Below are positions 32,205-43,359 of a stretch of 64,000 bases of DNA, in pieces. Each line of letters begins with the position of its first letter. The first letter of the stretch is position 1. The translations under genes and the position numbers were made by a program. Source of the DNA: Sedimenticola thiotaurini (GTDB lineage: Bacteria > Pseudomonadota > Gammaproteobacteria > Chromatiales > Chromatiaceae); assembly GCA_007713595.1 (NCBI GenBank), contig VMRY01000003.1, positions 513,232 through 577,231 of the forward strand, written 5' to 3'. The notes beneath the pieces are model-generated. The model did no database searches and was not told the DNA's origin. It worked only from the letters and a program-made list of their open reading frames with translations.

Positions 32205-32825
32205 ATGCGCATGATTATTGGTTCGATGGGGTGGGATCACCCCGAATGGTGTGAGCAGTTCTATCCGGACGATCTGCCGTCTGAGTGGCGGTTGACCTAC
32301 TATGCCAATGCGTTTCCCCAAGTGTTGTTGCCTGCCGCTGACTGGATGTCTGGAGACAGCGAACTGTTTAGAAGTTGGTATGCGGATGTGTCAGATACAT
32401 TCCGATTTATCTTGGATGTCACCGGTATAGAGGCGGCGGATAGCCAGGTGTTGATCCAGTTGCAGTGTTGTGTCTCTGCGTTGGGTGAACGATTGGCCGG
32501 TGTGGTCTCCTGGTCTGCATTGCCACAGCGGTTGTGCACACAGTTACGGGTCCTGCTGGGTGACGAGGCGTTTCTCGCCACACCTGCGTGCCCTTCAGTT
32601 GATCCGGAGGTGCAGTTGGCTGGCGACAGGGCAACATTGTGTGTTTTGGTGTCGAGCGAGGTAGGGCGTGATTTGCATCGGCTACGTTTGGTTTTTGACG
32701 CACTGATTGAGCAATTTGCCGCGATGCCCTCTGTTTGCCTGTTTATTTCAGGGGCGCCGCCTGAAGTCAAAGTGATGCGGGATGCAGCAACACTCTGGCA
32801 GCTTATTGCCGGGATGCAACGTTAA
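32205..32825 (+). CDS. DUF72-like protein, shortened
   Basis: A 206-residue protein. Its opening (IIGSMGWDHPEWCEQFYP, then YYANAFPQV) resembles the start of DUF72/YecE proteins, whose usual form is IGCSGW...FYP..LP. The family is normally 240-300 residues with a TIM-like barrel. Here the middle is short and several expected motifs are not evident, so it may be a divergent or degenerate member. It lies 56 bases after the permease gene. Confidence 0.6.
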   Translation: MRMIIGSMGWDHPEWCEQFYPDDLPSEWRLTYYANAFPQVLLPAADWMSGDSELFRSWYADVSDTFRFILDVTGIEAADSQVLIQLQCCVSALGERLAGVVSWSALPQRLCTQLRVLLGDEAFLATPACPSVDPEVQLAGDRATLCVLVSSEVGRDLHRLRLVFDALIEQFAAMPSVCLFISGAPPEVKVMRDAATLWQLIAGMQR

Positions 32826-32931
32826 CGAGTACCTATCAGGCTTGACGCTGTTGTTTGCAAAAGGTGAGAATGCCCCTTTGCCTATGGGCGCGCCAGTAAA
32901 TTCAATGGAGTGGATGAGTGAGAGTGGTTGA

Positions 32932-33756
32932 GTGATGGTGGAATCTGCTGACAAGCAAGAGCCTTTGGTCCGAATCAGGGGGCTGCGTTTTTCGCGCGGA
33001 AGTCGGGTTATATTCGATGGCGTGGATATTGATATACCCCGTGGAAAAGTAACTGCCATCATGGGGCCGAGCGGGACCGGCAAGACCACTTTGCTGAAGC
33101 TGATCGGTGGGCAGTTGCGCCCATCTGCCGGTACCATCCATGTTGATGGTCAGGATATTCATCGCCTGAGTAATCGGGATCTGTACAGACTGCGGATGCG
33201 TATGGGCATGCTGTTTCAAAGTGGCGCGCTTCTGACCGATATCAGCGTATTCGAGAATGTGGCCTACCCCTTAAGGGAGCATACCGATCTTACACCCTCC
33301 ATGTTGCGCAAGCTGGTGTTACTGAAATTGGAAGCAGTTGGTCTGCGCGGTGCCCGGGACCTGATGCCCAGTGAGCTATCCGGTGGAATGGCACGCAGGG
33401 TGGCACTGGCTCGTGCCATGGTGCTGGATCCGATGATGATCATGTACGACGAACCTTTCACTGGACAGGATCCCATCTCGATGGGGGTCCTGGTTGAGTT
33501 GATACGCGCCCTGAATGATGCGAGTCGAATCAGCAGCATCATTGTTTCTCATGATGTGCAGGAGACGGCGGCCATCGCCGATCTGATCTATGTGATCTCA
33601 AATGGCAAGGTGATTGAATCGGGTGCGCCCGACGCGATGATGAACTCCAGTTCCGATTGGACCCGTCAATTTATGCAGGGACTGGCGGATGGCCCTGTGC
33701 CGTTTCACTATCCGGCAGAGGAGCTGGCAGCCGACCTGCTGGGATCATCATGTTAA
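32932..33756 (+). CDS. mlaF: Phospholipid transport ATPase MlaF
   Basis: A 274-residue ABC ATPase. Walker A is GPSGTGKTT (about residue 46), the signature is LSGGMARR (about residue 145) and Walker B is [10 protein letters not shown]. With MlaE, MlaD and MlaB it forms the inner-membrane complex that moves phospholipids between membranes to keep outer-membrane asymmetry. GTG at 32932 or ATG at 32935 is the start. Its stop overlaps the mlaE start. Confidence 0.96.
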   Translation: MMVESADKQEPLVRIRGLRFSRGSRVIFDGVDIDIPRGKVTAIMGPSGTGKTTLLKLIGGQLRPSAGTIHVDGQDIHRLSNRDLYRLRMRMGMLFQSGALLTDISVFENVAYPLREHTDLTPSMLRKLVLLKLEAVGLRGARDLMPSELSGGMARRVALARAMVLDPMMIMYDEPFTGQDPISMGVLVELIRALNDASRISSIIVSHDVQETAAIADLIYVISNGKVIESGAPDAMMNSSSDWTRQFMQGLADGPVPFHYPAEELAADLLGSSC

Positions 33757-34529
33757 ATTCTCTGGCGCGCTTAGGACAGGTTGGTATCGGCATTCTGGAG
33801 CGGCTGGGGCGCGGCCACTTGCTGTTGTTGGGTATTTGCCGCGGTTTGCCGGATCTTTTTCCCAGGCCGGGTTTGCTCACCAAACAGATCTATTCCGTCG
33901 GCGTGTTGTCTATATTGATTATCAGCGTTTCTGGCCTGTTTGTTGGCATGGTGTTGGGTTTGCAGGGTTACTATATCCTCTCCCAGTTTGGTGCAGAGCA
34001 GACGCTGGGGGTTATGGTGGCGGCCTCCCTGGTCAGGGAGTTGGGTCCGGTGGTTGCCGCGTTGTTGTTTGCGGGACGGGCTGGTTCTGCGCTCACCGCA
34101 GAAATCGGCCTCATGAAAGCCACCGAACAACTATCGGGATTGGAGATGATGGCGGTTGATCCGATCAGGCGCGTGCTGACACCGCGTTTTTTTGCCGGAT
34201 TTATCTCTATGCCGCTGCTGGCAGCGCTGTTTAGTGCGCTGGGTATAATTGGCGGTTACTTTGTAGGCGTGGGTCTGCTGGGTGTTGATGATGGTGCCTT
34301 CTGGGCCCAGATGCAGGCTAAAATTGATCTGCATGAAGATGTGTTCAATGGCGCTATAAAGAGTGTGGTGTTTGGCATAGTGTGTACATGGATTGCGCTT
34401 TTCCAAGGTTTTGATGCCATCCCGACCTCTGAGGGTGTCAGCCGGGCGACCACGCGGACGGTGGTTCACTCGTCGCTGGCGGTATTGGGACTGGATTTTA
34501 TTTTGACGGCACTGATGTTCGGGGATTGA
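33750..34529 (+). CDS. mlaE: Phospholipid transport permease MlaE
   Basis: A 259-residue permease with five to six hydrophobic helices. [12 protein letters not shown] and the [17 protein letters not shown] loop are typical of MlaE. The open frame begins at 33657, but the ATG at 33750 ([10 protein letters not shown]), which overlaps the mlaF stop by seven bases, gives family length (260). Confidence 0.95.
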   Translation: MLNSLARLGQVGIGILERLGRGHLLLLGICRGLPDLFPRPGLLTKQIYSVGVLSILIISVSGLFVGMVLGLQGYYILSQFGAEQTLGVMVAASLVRELGPVVAALLFAGRAGSALTAEIGLMKATEQLSGLEMMAVDPIRRVLTPRFFAGFISMPLLAALFSALGIIGGYFVGVGLLGVDDGAFWAQMQAKIDLHEDVFNGAIKSVVFGIVCTWIALFQGFDAIPTSEGVSRATTRTVVHSSLAVLGLDFILTALMFGD

Positions 34530-34532
34530 TGA

Positions 34533-35009
34533 ATGATACACAACAGGACGATAGAGATTCTGGTCGGTGCCTTCATGGCGGCAGGTCTGGTCGCGTTTTT
34601 CTTCCTGGCCATGCAGGTCAGTAATCTGAGTAGCTCCAGCAATGGTGATGGATACGAAGTGATTGCCCGATTTGATAATATAGGCAGTCTGAAGGTGCGT
34701 TCACCAGTGACTATGGCCGGTGTAAGGATCGGCCGGGTGAGCAATATCAGCTTTGATCGCAAGACCTATGAAGCGGTGGTGACCCTGCGGGTAGAGTCGC
34801 AATATAACGTCTTGCCAGAAGACAGCTTTGCCAAGATCTTCACAGCAGGCCTGTTAGGTGAGCAGTATATTGGCCTCGATCCTGGTGGTAGTGAAAAATA
34901 TCTGCATGAAGGATCAGAAATCTCTCTGACTCAGTCTGCCCTGGTTCTGGAAGAGATTATCGGACAATTCCTGTTCAGCAAGGCAGAAGAGGGTAATAAA
35001 GTTGAATAA
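34533..35009 (+). CDS. mlaD: Phospholipid transport substrate-binding protein MlaD
   Basis: A 158-residue MCE-domain protein anchored by one N-terminal helix (residues 7-30). The MCE core is visible as FDNIGSLKVRSPVTMAGVRIG. MlaD forms the hexameric ring of the Mla complex in the periplasm. It is shorter than E. coli MlaD (183), lacking part of the C-terminal tail. Start three bases after mlaE. Confidence 0.95.
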   Translation: MIHNRTIEILVGAFMAAGLVAFFFLAMQVSNLSSSSNGDGYEVIARFDNIGSLKVRSPVTMAGVRIGRVSNISFDRKTYEAVVTLRVESQYNVLPEDSFAKIFTAGLLGEQYIGLDPGGSEKYLHEGSEISLTQSALVLEEIIGQFLFSKAEEGNKVE

Positions 35010-35610
35010 GCGTTTATTTGTATTGAGTTGGTTGCTGGTTCTTTTGCTCCAGACGGGGGCTGTGTTTGCTGCCGTGATGCCCGAGCAGGTGGTGCGTCAG
35101 ACGTCAGATCAGATCCTGGGTGAATTGATGAGCCGTAAGCAGGAGCTTCAGGCTTCTCCGGGCAAGATCTACGATCTGGTTGAGTATATCGTTTTGCCAC
35201 GGTTTGATTTTCAGCGCATGTCGCAGATGGTGCTGGGGAAGTACTGGCCAAGAGCCAAGCCGGAAGAAAAAGAGGCTTTTATCAACGCCTTTCGCCAGCT
35301 TCTGGTGAGGACCTATGCTACTGCTCTGCTTAGCTATTCTGGGGAAGAGATTGCCTACCTGCCCAGTCGTCAGGAGGCGGTTGGCTCAGAGGCCATGGTA
35401 AATACCGAGGTCAAGGCATCAGGCGCTTTGCCTATCCCTATCGATTATCGTCTCTACATGAAGGGTGAGGAGTGGTTGGTTTACGATGTCTCTATTGATG
35501 GCATCAGCCTGGTGTCCAATTACCGTACCTCCTTTGCCTCGCAGATTAGACGCTACAAATTGTCCGGGCTGATTGAGAAGCTTGAACAGCGCAATCAGCA
35601 GAAAAATTGA
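35002..35610 (+). CDS. mlaC: Periplasmic phospholipid carrier MlaC
   Basis: A 202-residue protein with a signal peptide (cleavage near AVFA/AVMP, residue 23). It ferries phospholipid between the outer-membrane MlaA complex and MlaFEDB. The family segment YDLVEYIVLPRFDFQRMSQMVLG is present. The start is TTG at 35002, overlapping mlaD by eight bases, so translation is probably coupled. Confidence 0.95.
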   Translation: MNKRLFVLSWLLVLLLQTGAVFAAVMPEQVVRQTSDQILGELMSRKQELQASPGKIYDLVEYIVLPRFDFQRMSQMVLGKYWPRAKPEEKEAFINAFRQLLVRTYATALLSYSGEEIAYLPSRQEAVGSEAMVNTEVKASGALPIPIDYRLYMKGEEWLVYDVSIDGISLVSNYRTSFASQIRRYKLSGLIEKLEQRNQQKN

Positions 35611-35925
35611 ATGACTTCGACACTGGCTACAATGGATGATCAGGGCGTGCTGCGCCTTGAGGGTGATCTGATTTTTGCTAATGTGACCTCACTGCTGGGT
35701 CAGATTGATAAGCAGCTGCAGGGGGCAGGGCAACTGATTGTTGATCTGGAGCAGGTGAGAGATGTGGATAGCTCGGGACTTGTGCTGTTACTGGAGGTGC
35801 AGGAGCGGGCTCAGCAACGAGGGGTTAACGTCCGGTTTCGGGCGCTTTCTGATGATTTACTCGGTATAGCGCGTTTGAGTAATGTGGAAAATCTGCTCTT
35901 GGTTGAAGAGCCCAAGAGTGCGTGA
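35611..35925 (+). CDS. mlaB: STAS-domain protein MlaB
   Basis: A 104-residue STAS protein that binds MlaF and stabilises the transporter. The STAS motif around the conserved serine is DVDSSGLVLLLE, residues ~50-61. The ATG follows the mlaC stop with no gap. The usual next gene, ibaG (BolA-like), is missing before murA. Confidence 0.93.
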   Translation: MTSTLATMDDQGVLRLEGDLIFANVTSLLGQIDKQLQGAGQLIVDLEQVRDVDSSGLVLLLEVQERAQQRGVNVRFRALSDDLLGIARLSNVENLLLVEEPKSA

Positions 35926-36047
35926 TCGCATCTCCTGGCTTCTTTTCTTTCCGTCCTCCTCTTTTTTTCATAGAATAGTCAGTTCCCTTGTGTTTTTGTC
36001 TTTATGGCGCTGCACAGCGTGTGCGCGGTAACAATGGTTCTTTATAG

Positions 36048-37307
<1,260 letters not shown>

Positions 37308-37344
37308 CTTCGGGTTTCTTTTTGGATAGCAGACTGGATACGTT

Positions 37345-37989
37345 ATGAATTTTGAAACCCCGATTACTATCGCCCTCTCCAAGGGGCGGATATTTGAGCA
37401 GACCCTGCCGTTACTGGCACACGCGGGAATTACGCCAACCGATGATCCTGAGACCAGCCGAAAGCTGATCATGGATACCAATCACCCCAATGTGAAGCTG
37501 GTGATTATTCGCGCAACCGATGTGCCCACCTATGTACAGTGGGGCGCGGCGGATCTTGGTGTGGCAGGCAAAGACGTACTGCTTGAGCATGGCGGAGAAG
37601 GGCTTTATGAACCGCTGGATCTGCAGATAGCCCGCTGTCGGCTGATGGTGGCTGGTGCGGCCGGTGCGAGCCTGGAGGGTGACCGCCTGCGTATAGCGAC
37701 CAAGTATGTTGAGTCGGCCAGGCGTTTTTTTGCGGCCAGAGGGCAGCAGGTAGAGATTATAAAGCTCTACGGATCAATGGAGCTTGCCCCGCTGGTGGGC
37801 CTGTCTGATCTGATTGTTGATCTGGTTGAGAGTGGCAATACGCTGAAGGCTAACGGTTTGGTCCCACTGGAGCATATTGCTGATATCAGCTCCCGTATGG
37901 TAGTCAACAAGGCTGCCTGGAAGATGAAGCATGCTACGGTCATGCAGTTATTGGATGCATTGCAGGAAGCGATTGGCAAGGCAGCCTAA
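37345..37989 (+). CDS. hisG: ATP phosphoribosyltransferase, short form
   Basis: A 214-residue catalytic subunit for the first step of histidine synthesis (ATP + PRPP). Signatures are LSKGRI near the start and [18 protein letters not shown] near residue 155. It lacks the ~80-residue regulatory domain of long HisG, so it needs a HisZ partner, which is not in this window. murA-hisG-hisD is the Pseudomonas order. Confidence 0.96.
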   Translation: MNFETPITIALSKGRIFEQTLPLLAHAGITPTDDPETSRKLIMDTNHPNVKLVIIRATDVPTYVQWGAADLGVAGKDVLLEHGGEGLYEPLDLQIARCRLMVAGAAGASLEGDRLRIATKYVESARRFFAARGQQVEIIKLYGSMELAPLVGLSDLIVDLVESGNTLKANGLVPLEHIADISSRMVVNKAAWKMKHATVMQLLDALQEAIGKAA

Positions 37990-38046
37990 GCAGCGAGAGG
38001 CCCTAGTTAATAGTTACATAGTTCTTTTTTTAATCCTGGATTGACC

Positions 38047-39345
38047 ATGTCCGAAATACGCCAACTCTCTACTTCTGATAGTGATTTTCAGCAGCAGCTC
38101 GACCAGCTTTTGGCCTGGGAGTCTGTATCCGATGCGTCAGTGAATAATATCGTCAATGAGGTACTCCTCGCTATTCGCCAGCGCGGCGATGCGGCATTGC
38201 TGGAGTACACCAATCGCTTTGATGGCTGGAAGGCGGCCACGGCTAATGATCTCGAGGTGCCCCTGGCGCGTCTGGAGCAAGCCTGGAATAACTTGCCTGA
38301 AGCACAGCAGAAGGCTCTCAAGCATGCGGCGGATCGGGTACGGGTCTATCACGAAAAGCAGAAAGGTGAATCCTGGAGCTATCAGGAGGCCGATGGCACC
38401 CTGCTCGGTCAGAAAGTAACGCCACTCGACCGGGTGGGACTCTATGTGCCGGGTGGAAAGGCCGCTTATCCCTCATCTGTTCTGATGAATGCACTGCCCG
38501 CAAAAGTGGCCGGCGTCAGGGAACTGATTATGGTGGTGCCGACCCCGGGTGGCGAATTGAATGAGCTGGTCCTGGCGGCTGCACACATCTGTGGCGTGGA
38601 TCGGGTATTTGCCGTGGGTGGAGCCCAGGCTATTGCTGCGCTGGCCTATGGTACTGAGTCGATACCCGCTGTCGACAAGATTGTTGGCCCAGGTAATATC
38701 TATGTGGCCACTGCCAAGCGTGCGGTGTTTGGCCAGGTTGGTATCGACATGGTCGCTGGGCCCTCTGAGATACTGGTGGTCTGCGATGGTAAAACCAACC
38801 CGGACTGGGTGGCCATGGATCTGTTTTCGCAGGCTGAACATGATGAAGATGCGCAATCGATCCTGATCTCACCGGATGCGAATTTTGTAGCCCAGGTTAA
38901 AGCCAGTATTGATCGACTGCTACCCACAATGGAGCGTGAGCCGATTATTGCAACGGCCCTGCGAGAGCGTGGTGCATTGATTGTCTGCAAAGATATGGAT
39001 GAGGCGTGTGAGATCTCCAACTACATTGCACCAGAACATCTGGAGCTCTCTGTGGAGGATCCACTCAACCTAGTGGAGCAGATTCAGCACGCCGGGGCGA
39101 TCTTTATGGGGCGCTATACCTCTGAGCCGCTCGGTGATTACTGCGCGGGGCCCAATCATGTGCTGCCCACATCTCGCACGGCACGTTTTTCATCGCCACT
39201 TGGTGTCTATGACTTCCAGAAGCGATCCAGCCTGATCATGGTCTCTGAGTCTGGTGCCGATACCCTCGGCAAAACAGCCTCGGTATTGGCCCGGGGCGAG
39301 GGTCTTACTGCCCACGCACGCTCTGCAGAATATCGCCTGAAATAG
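38047..39345 (+). CDS. hisD: Histidinol dehydrogenase
   Basis: A 432-residue zinc enzyme (E. coli 434) for the last two steps of histidine synthesis. Conserved stretches include [28 protein letters not shown] and [11 protein letters not shown] (zinc ligands). The frame starts at a TTG two codons earlier; ATG at 38047 is preferred. In Pseudomonas hisC follows, but here hisD ends against a convergent protease gene. Confidence 0.97.
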   Translation: MSEIRQLSTSDSDFQQQLDQLLAWESVSDASVNNIVNEVLLAIRQRGDAALLEYTNRFDGWKAATANDLEVPLARLEQAWNNLPEAQQKALKHAADRVRVYHEKQKGESWSYQEADGTLLGQKVTPLDRVGLYVPGGKAAYPSSVLMNALPAKVAGVRELIMVVPTPGGELNELVLAAAHICGVDRVFAVGGAQAIAALAYGTESIPAVDKIVGPGNIYVATAKRAVFGQVGIDMVAGPSEILVVCDGKTNPDWVAMDLFSQAEHDEDAQSILISPDANFVAQVKASIDRLLPTMEREPIIATALRERGALIVCKDMDEACEISNYIAPEHLELSVEDPLNLVEQIQHAGAIFMGRYTSEPLGDYCAGPNHVLPTSRTARFSSPLGVYDFQKRSSLIMVSESGADTLGKTASVLARGEGLTAHARSAEYRLK

Positions 39346-39386
39346 GTCTTCCTGCTTGGTAAGCCACCGCCCGTGGGGGTGGGGCG

Positions 39387-40529
39387 CTACTCGCTCTTCT
39401 GGATCCTCGGGCGCTCGCTGACTTCGACATCAATATCGAAAGATGCGCCATCGCGCCAGCCCTGAATATTAACTTTTTCGCCCGGTGGGACGGCGGCGAT
39501 GATATTCAGGATGTCATGGGAGCGGGTGAGTACCTTGTCGTCAATTTTGGCAATGACATCGCCGGGCTGAATGCCGGCCTTGTCAGCTGGCCCACCATTT
39601 AGTACGCCAGAAACCAGCACACCGCTGTGCTCTTTTAGGCCAAAAGACTCGGCCAGTTCCGGGGTGATATCTTGCCCGGCTATCCCCAGCCAGCCACGTA
39701 CAACACGTCCTTTTTTCAGTATTTGTTCCATTACACCTTTGGCGAGCGTGACAGGAATGGCAAAGCCGATGCCTTGGGAACCGCCGCTCTTTGAGAAGAT
39801 GGCGGTGTTGATGCCTACCAGTTCGCCGTGTGCATTGATCAGCGCACCACCTGAGTTGCCAGGATTAATCGCCGCATCTGTCTGGATAAAATTCTCAAAC
39901 GTATTAATACCGAGCTGATCCCGGCCTGTCGCACTGACAATGCCCATTGTGACCGTCTGACCGACCCCATAGGGGTTGCCGATGGCGAGCACAACGTCAC
40001 CCACCTGAATGGCCTGAGAGTCGCCGATGGTGATGATTGGCAGATCTTTGGTGTCGGTCTTCAGGACCGCCAGATCGGTATCCGGATCAACGCCGGCAAT
40101 AGTGGCATCCAGTGTCCGGCCATTGGAGAGCACAATGCGTATCTCATCTGCATCCGCTATAACGTGATGGTTGGTCAGAATATAGCCCTTATTGCTAACA
40201 ATGACGCCAGAGCCCAGGCTGGTTTGGAGTTTTTTTCTTGGTTGGCTCTGAAAGCGATCGCCAAAGAAGCGTTGAAACAGTGGGTCATTGAACAGAGAGT
40301 TGCTTCTCTGTACGGTGACCTTGGCGGTGAAGATGTTGACCACAGCGGGGGCCGCCAGTTGTACTGCACTGGCATAGGAGACAGGCCCTTCCTGGTGGAT
40401 CTGGCTGGATATTGATCGCGTTGTTGGGGAGAGTTCCTGAGTGGGTGTTGTGAAGAGTGACACCGCTATGTAGGCGGCGGCTACACCTGCCAGGGTGGAA
40501 GTGGCAATATATGTGAAGGCTTTATGCAT
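39387..40529 (-). CDS. Periplasmic serine protease, AlgW/DegS type
   Basis: A 380-residue trypsin-fold protease with one PDZ domain. An N-terminal hydrophobic anchor (residues 7-26) is not followed by a clear cleavage site. The triad is His122 (TNHHV), Asp152 (DPDTDLAVL) and Ser226 (GNSGGAL). The PDZ domain covers about residues 265-355. DegS/AlgW senses misfolded outer-membrane proteins and cuts the anti-sigma factor RseA/MucA. One PDZ and the anchor favour this over DegP/DegQ (two PDZ domains). algW has the same place near hisD in Pseudomonas. Confidence 0.9.
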   Translation of the reverse strand: MHKAFTYIATSTLAGVAAAYIAVSLFTTPTQELSPTTRSISSQIHQEGPVSYASAVQLAAPAVVNIFTAKVTVQRSNSLFNDPLFQRFFGDRFQSQPRKKLQTSLGSGVIVSNKGYILTNHHVIADADEIRIVLSNGRTLDATIAGVDPDTDLAVLKTDTKDLPIITIGDSQAIQVGDVVLAIGNPYGVGQTVTMGIVSATGRDQLGINTFENFIQTDAAINPGNSGGALINAHGELVGINTAIFSKSGGSQGIGFAIPVTLAKGVMEQILKKGRVVRGWLGIAGQDITPELAESFGLKEHSGVLVSGVLNGGPADKAGIQPGDVIAKIDDKVLTRSHDILNIIAAVPPGEKVNIQGWRDGASFDIDVEVSERPRIQKSE

Positions 40530-40613
40530 GTGTCTGCCAGGTTGTTTTGTCGGGAGTAAAGATATTGAATTATTCTATTACGTCCCCTGTATCAGGGATA
40601 GGTTGAGTTATTG

Positions 40614-41360
40614 ATGATAGAACTTTTAAAGTTGGAACAATACTGCAATGAACTGCTGGGCGTGGCACGCTTTGATGACTATTGCCCAAATGGCTTGCAG
40701 GTGGATGGGGGTAAGCCAGAGATAGGGCATATTGCCAGCGCTGTCACGGCCAGTCAGGCGGTGATAGAGGCAGCGATTGAACAGCAGGCTGATCTATTGC
40801 TGGTGCACCACGGTTATTTTTGGCGAGGGGAGCCCGCACCCCTAACCGGTATCAAGGGGCGACGTATCCGTTCGCTGCTCCATGGTGGCCTTAGCATGAT
40901 GGCCTATCATCTGCCTTTGGATGCACACCCGACGCTTGGAAATAATTATCTGCTGGGCGAGCGACTGGGGTTTGTCAATGCGGCCCCTCTGGATCAGGGA
41001 TTAGTCTGGCAGGGCGAGTTGCCAGAGGTTACCCCTGAGGTGTTGGTTGACCGAATTGCCCAGCATTTGGATCGGACTCCATTTTTGATCCGCGGACACA
41101 GTCGGCTGGTTCAGAGTGTTGGCTGGTGTACCGGGGCAGCACAAAATGCGATCAGCGAGGCCGCCGCAGCTGGTCTGGATCTGTTTATCAGCGGCGAAAT
41201 ATCAGAATCCACCACCCATCTTGCCCGTGAGTTGGGTATTCATTACATTGCTGCAGGTCACCACGCGACAGAGCGTTATGGTGTGCAGGCATTAGGTGAA
41301 CATCTGGCTAAAAAATTTGTGCTGACGCACCAGTTTATCGATGAATTTAACCCGGTCTGA
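40614..41360 (+). CDS. NIF3-like dinuclear metal protein (YbgI family)
   Basis: A 248-residue protein (E. coli YbgI 247). Metal ligands lie in LLVHHGYFW and, at the C-terminus, AAGHHATERYG. Family members form toroid hexamers; a GTP cyclohydrolase-like activity has been suggested, but the role is unclear. Divergent from the protease gene and upstream of petABC, a common arrangement. ATG at 40614 is taken over the TTG just before. Confidence 0.93.
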   Translation: MIELLKLEQYCNELLGVARFDDYCPNGLQVDGGKPEIGHIASAVTASQAVIEAAIEQQADLLLVHHGYFWRGEPAPLTGIKGRRIRSLLHGGLSMMAYHLPLDAHPTLGNNYLLGERLGFVNAAPLDQGLVWQGELPEVTPEVLVDRIAQHLDRTPFLIRGHSRLVQSVGWCTGAAQNAISEAAAAGLDLFISGEISESTTHLARELGIHYIAAGHHATERYGVQALGEHLAKKFVLTHQFIDEFNPV

Positions 41361-41557
41361 TACATTGCGACCGATTGATTCATATTCTGAATTAATGACC
41401 AGAAAAGCAGGTCAATCTTGACCTCAGGCGACGCATGTAAGAGAATGCGCCGTCTATTTAGGGGTAAATATCAGCATATACTGATTTTCCTGCGCCAATT
41501 CTGGTAAGATTCGGCCGGGATAATTAGCGTCCGGCCTACTCCGGGAGTCTTAAAATA

Positions 41558-42142
41558 ATGAGTGTGGATCTAAAAAAGCGGCGGTTTTTAACGGCTGCAA
41601 CCAGTGTGGTCGGTGCCGTGGGCGCTGGCTTTGTCGCAGTACCCTTCTTAAAGTCATGGAATCCAAGCGAAAAGGCGAAAGCCGCCGGTGCGCCGGTTGA
41701 AGCCGATATCGGCAAGCTTGAGCCTGGACAGATGATGCGCGTCAAGTGGCGCGGCAAGCCGGTTTGGGTTGTTCATCGTACTGAAAAGAACTTGGCCGAT
41801 ATGGAAGGTTTGGTTGGATCGCTGGCTGATCCAAATTCTGATCAGCCACAACAGCCGGAATACTGCAAGAATGCTCATCGTTCGCGCAAACCGGGTTACT
41901 TGGTCGCGGTTGGCATCTGTACCCATCTGGGCTGTTCGCCAACCTACCGCCCCGAAGTGGCGCCGCATGATCTGGGTGCTGACTGGGTGGGTGGTTTCTT
42001 CTGCCCTTGTCATGGATCGCGCTTTGATCTGGCAGGACGCGTCTACAGCGGCGTACCTGCTCCAACGAACCTTGTAATTCCCCCTTATCAGTTCCTGACG
42101 GATACCCAGATATTGGTGGGTGATGATGGAGGAGCTGCCTGA
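41558..42142 (+). CDS. petA: Ubiquinol-cytochrome c reductase, Rieske iron-sulfur subunit
   Basis: A 194-residue subunit of the bc1 complex. It passes electrons from ubiquinol to cytochrome c1. A twin-arginine type leader (KKRRFL, residues 6-11) precedes the single membrane helix. The 2Fe-2S ligands are Cys121/His123 in CTHLGC and Cys149/His152 in CPCHGS. A possible promoter with TTGACC at 41418 lies upstream. Its stop shares a base with the petB start. Confidence 0.97.
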   Translation: MSVDLKKRRFLTAATSVVGAVGAGFVAVPFLKSWNPSEKAKAAGAPVEADIGKLEPGQMMRVKWRGKPVWVVHRTEKNLADMEGLVGSLADPNSDQPQQPEYCKNAHRSRKPGYLVAVGICTHLGCSPTYRPEVAPHDLGADWVGGFFCPCHGSRFDLAGRVYSGVPAPTNLVIPPYQFLTDTQILVGDDGGAA

Positions 42143-43359
42143 TGAGTTTCATGAACTGGATTGATGAGCGCTTCCCTGTAACCAAGGTGTGGAATGAGCA
42201 CCTGGCAGAGTATTACGCGCCGAAAAATTTCAACTTCTGGTACTTTTTTGGCTCTTTGGCCATGCTGGTACTGGTGAATCAGATCCTTACAGGTGTTTGG
42301 CTGGCCATGAGCTATAAGCCGGATGCCCTGCTGGCATTTGGATCGGTAGAATACATCATGCGTGATGTGGAGTGGGGCTGGTTGATTCGCTACCTGCACT
42401 CTACCGGTGCCTCGGCCTTCTTTATCGTCATTTACCTGCACATGTTCCGTGGCCTGATTTATGGTTCATACAGGGCTCCTCGTGAGCTGCTCTGGATCAT
42501 CGGCATGGTGCTCTATGTATTGATGATGGCGACCGCCTTCATGGGTTATCTATTGCCTTGGGGCCAGATGTCCTACTGGGGTGCACAGGTGATTATCAAC
42601 CTGTTCTCCGCTGTGCCGGTAATCGGCCCGGATTTGGGTGTGTGGATTCGCGGCGATTATGTCATTTCTGACGCTACCCTGAACCGCTTCTTTGCGTTGC
42701 ACTTCCTGCTGCCATTCCTGTTGGCTGCGGTAGTGTTTATTCATATCGTGGCGTTGCACAAAGTGGGCTCGAATAATCCTGATGGCATCGAGATCAAGAA
42801 AAATAAGGATGAAAATGGTATTCCAAAAGATGGTATTCCATTCCACCCCTATTACTCAGTGAAAGATATCGCGGGTGTGGCGGGCTTCCTTTTCCTCTTT
42901 GCAGCGGCTGTCTTCTTTGCCCCGGAGATGGGTGGCTATTTCCTTGAGCCGCCGAACTTCGATCCGGCCGATCCGTTGAAGACACCACTACATATCGCCC
43001 CGGTCTGGTACTTCACACCTTTCTACGCCATTCTTCGCGCGGTGCCATCCATGGCAGGTTCTGCCTTCCCGGGTGTTATCGCGATGGGTGCGGCTATTGT
43101 GGTGATGTTCTTCCTCCCTTGGTTGGATCGCAGTCCGGTCAAATCAGTCCGTTATAAGGGCATGATTGTGAAAGTCGCGATTGGGATTTTTGTAGTGGTG
43201 TTCGTTCTACTCGGCTGGTTGGGCACTCAGCCTGCCACACCTCTTCTGACCTGGTTGGCGCGGATCTGTACGCTGCTCTACTTCGCTTTCTTCCTGTTGA
43301 TGCCAATCTACAGCAAGATGGACAAGACCAAGCCTGTTCCTGAGAGGGTGACCAAATGA
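42142..43359 (+). CDS. petB: Cytochrome b of the bc1 complex
   Basis: A 405-residue integral membrane protein with eight helices. It carries two hemes b and the quinol-oxidising and quinone-reducing sites. The b-type segment GYLLPWGQMSYWGA and the PEWY-like region (here IAPVWYFTPFYAILR) are visible. PVWY in place of PEWY is seen, with loss of the usual glutamate. It overlaps petC by four bases (ATGA). Confidence 0.97.
   Translation: MSFMNWIDERFPVTKVWNEHLAEYYAPKNFNFWYFFGSLAMLVLVNQILTGVWLAMSYKPDALLAFGSVEYIMRDVEWGWLIRYLHSTGASAFFIVIYLHMFRGLIYGSYRAPRELLWIIGMVLYVLMMATAFMGYLLPWGQMSYWGAQVIINLFSAVPVIGPDLGVWIRGDYVISDATLNRFFALHFLLPFLLAAVVFIHIVALHKVGSNNPDGIEIKKNKDENGIPKDGIPFHPYYSVKDIAGVAGFLFLFAAAVFFAPEMGGYFLEPPNFDPADPLKTPLHIAPVWYFTPFYAILRAVPSMAGSAFPGVIAMGAAIVVMFFLPWLDRSPVKSVRYKGMIVKVAIGIFVVVFVLLGWLGTQPATPLLTWLARICTLLYFAFFLLMPIYSKMDKTKPVPERVTK

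Noticed and set aside
39387..40529. DegP/DegQ assignment for the serine protease
   Set aside because: Only one PDZ domain and an uncleaved-looking N-terminal anchor; both point to DegS/AlgW.
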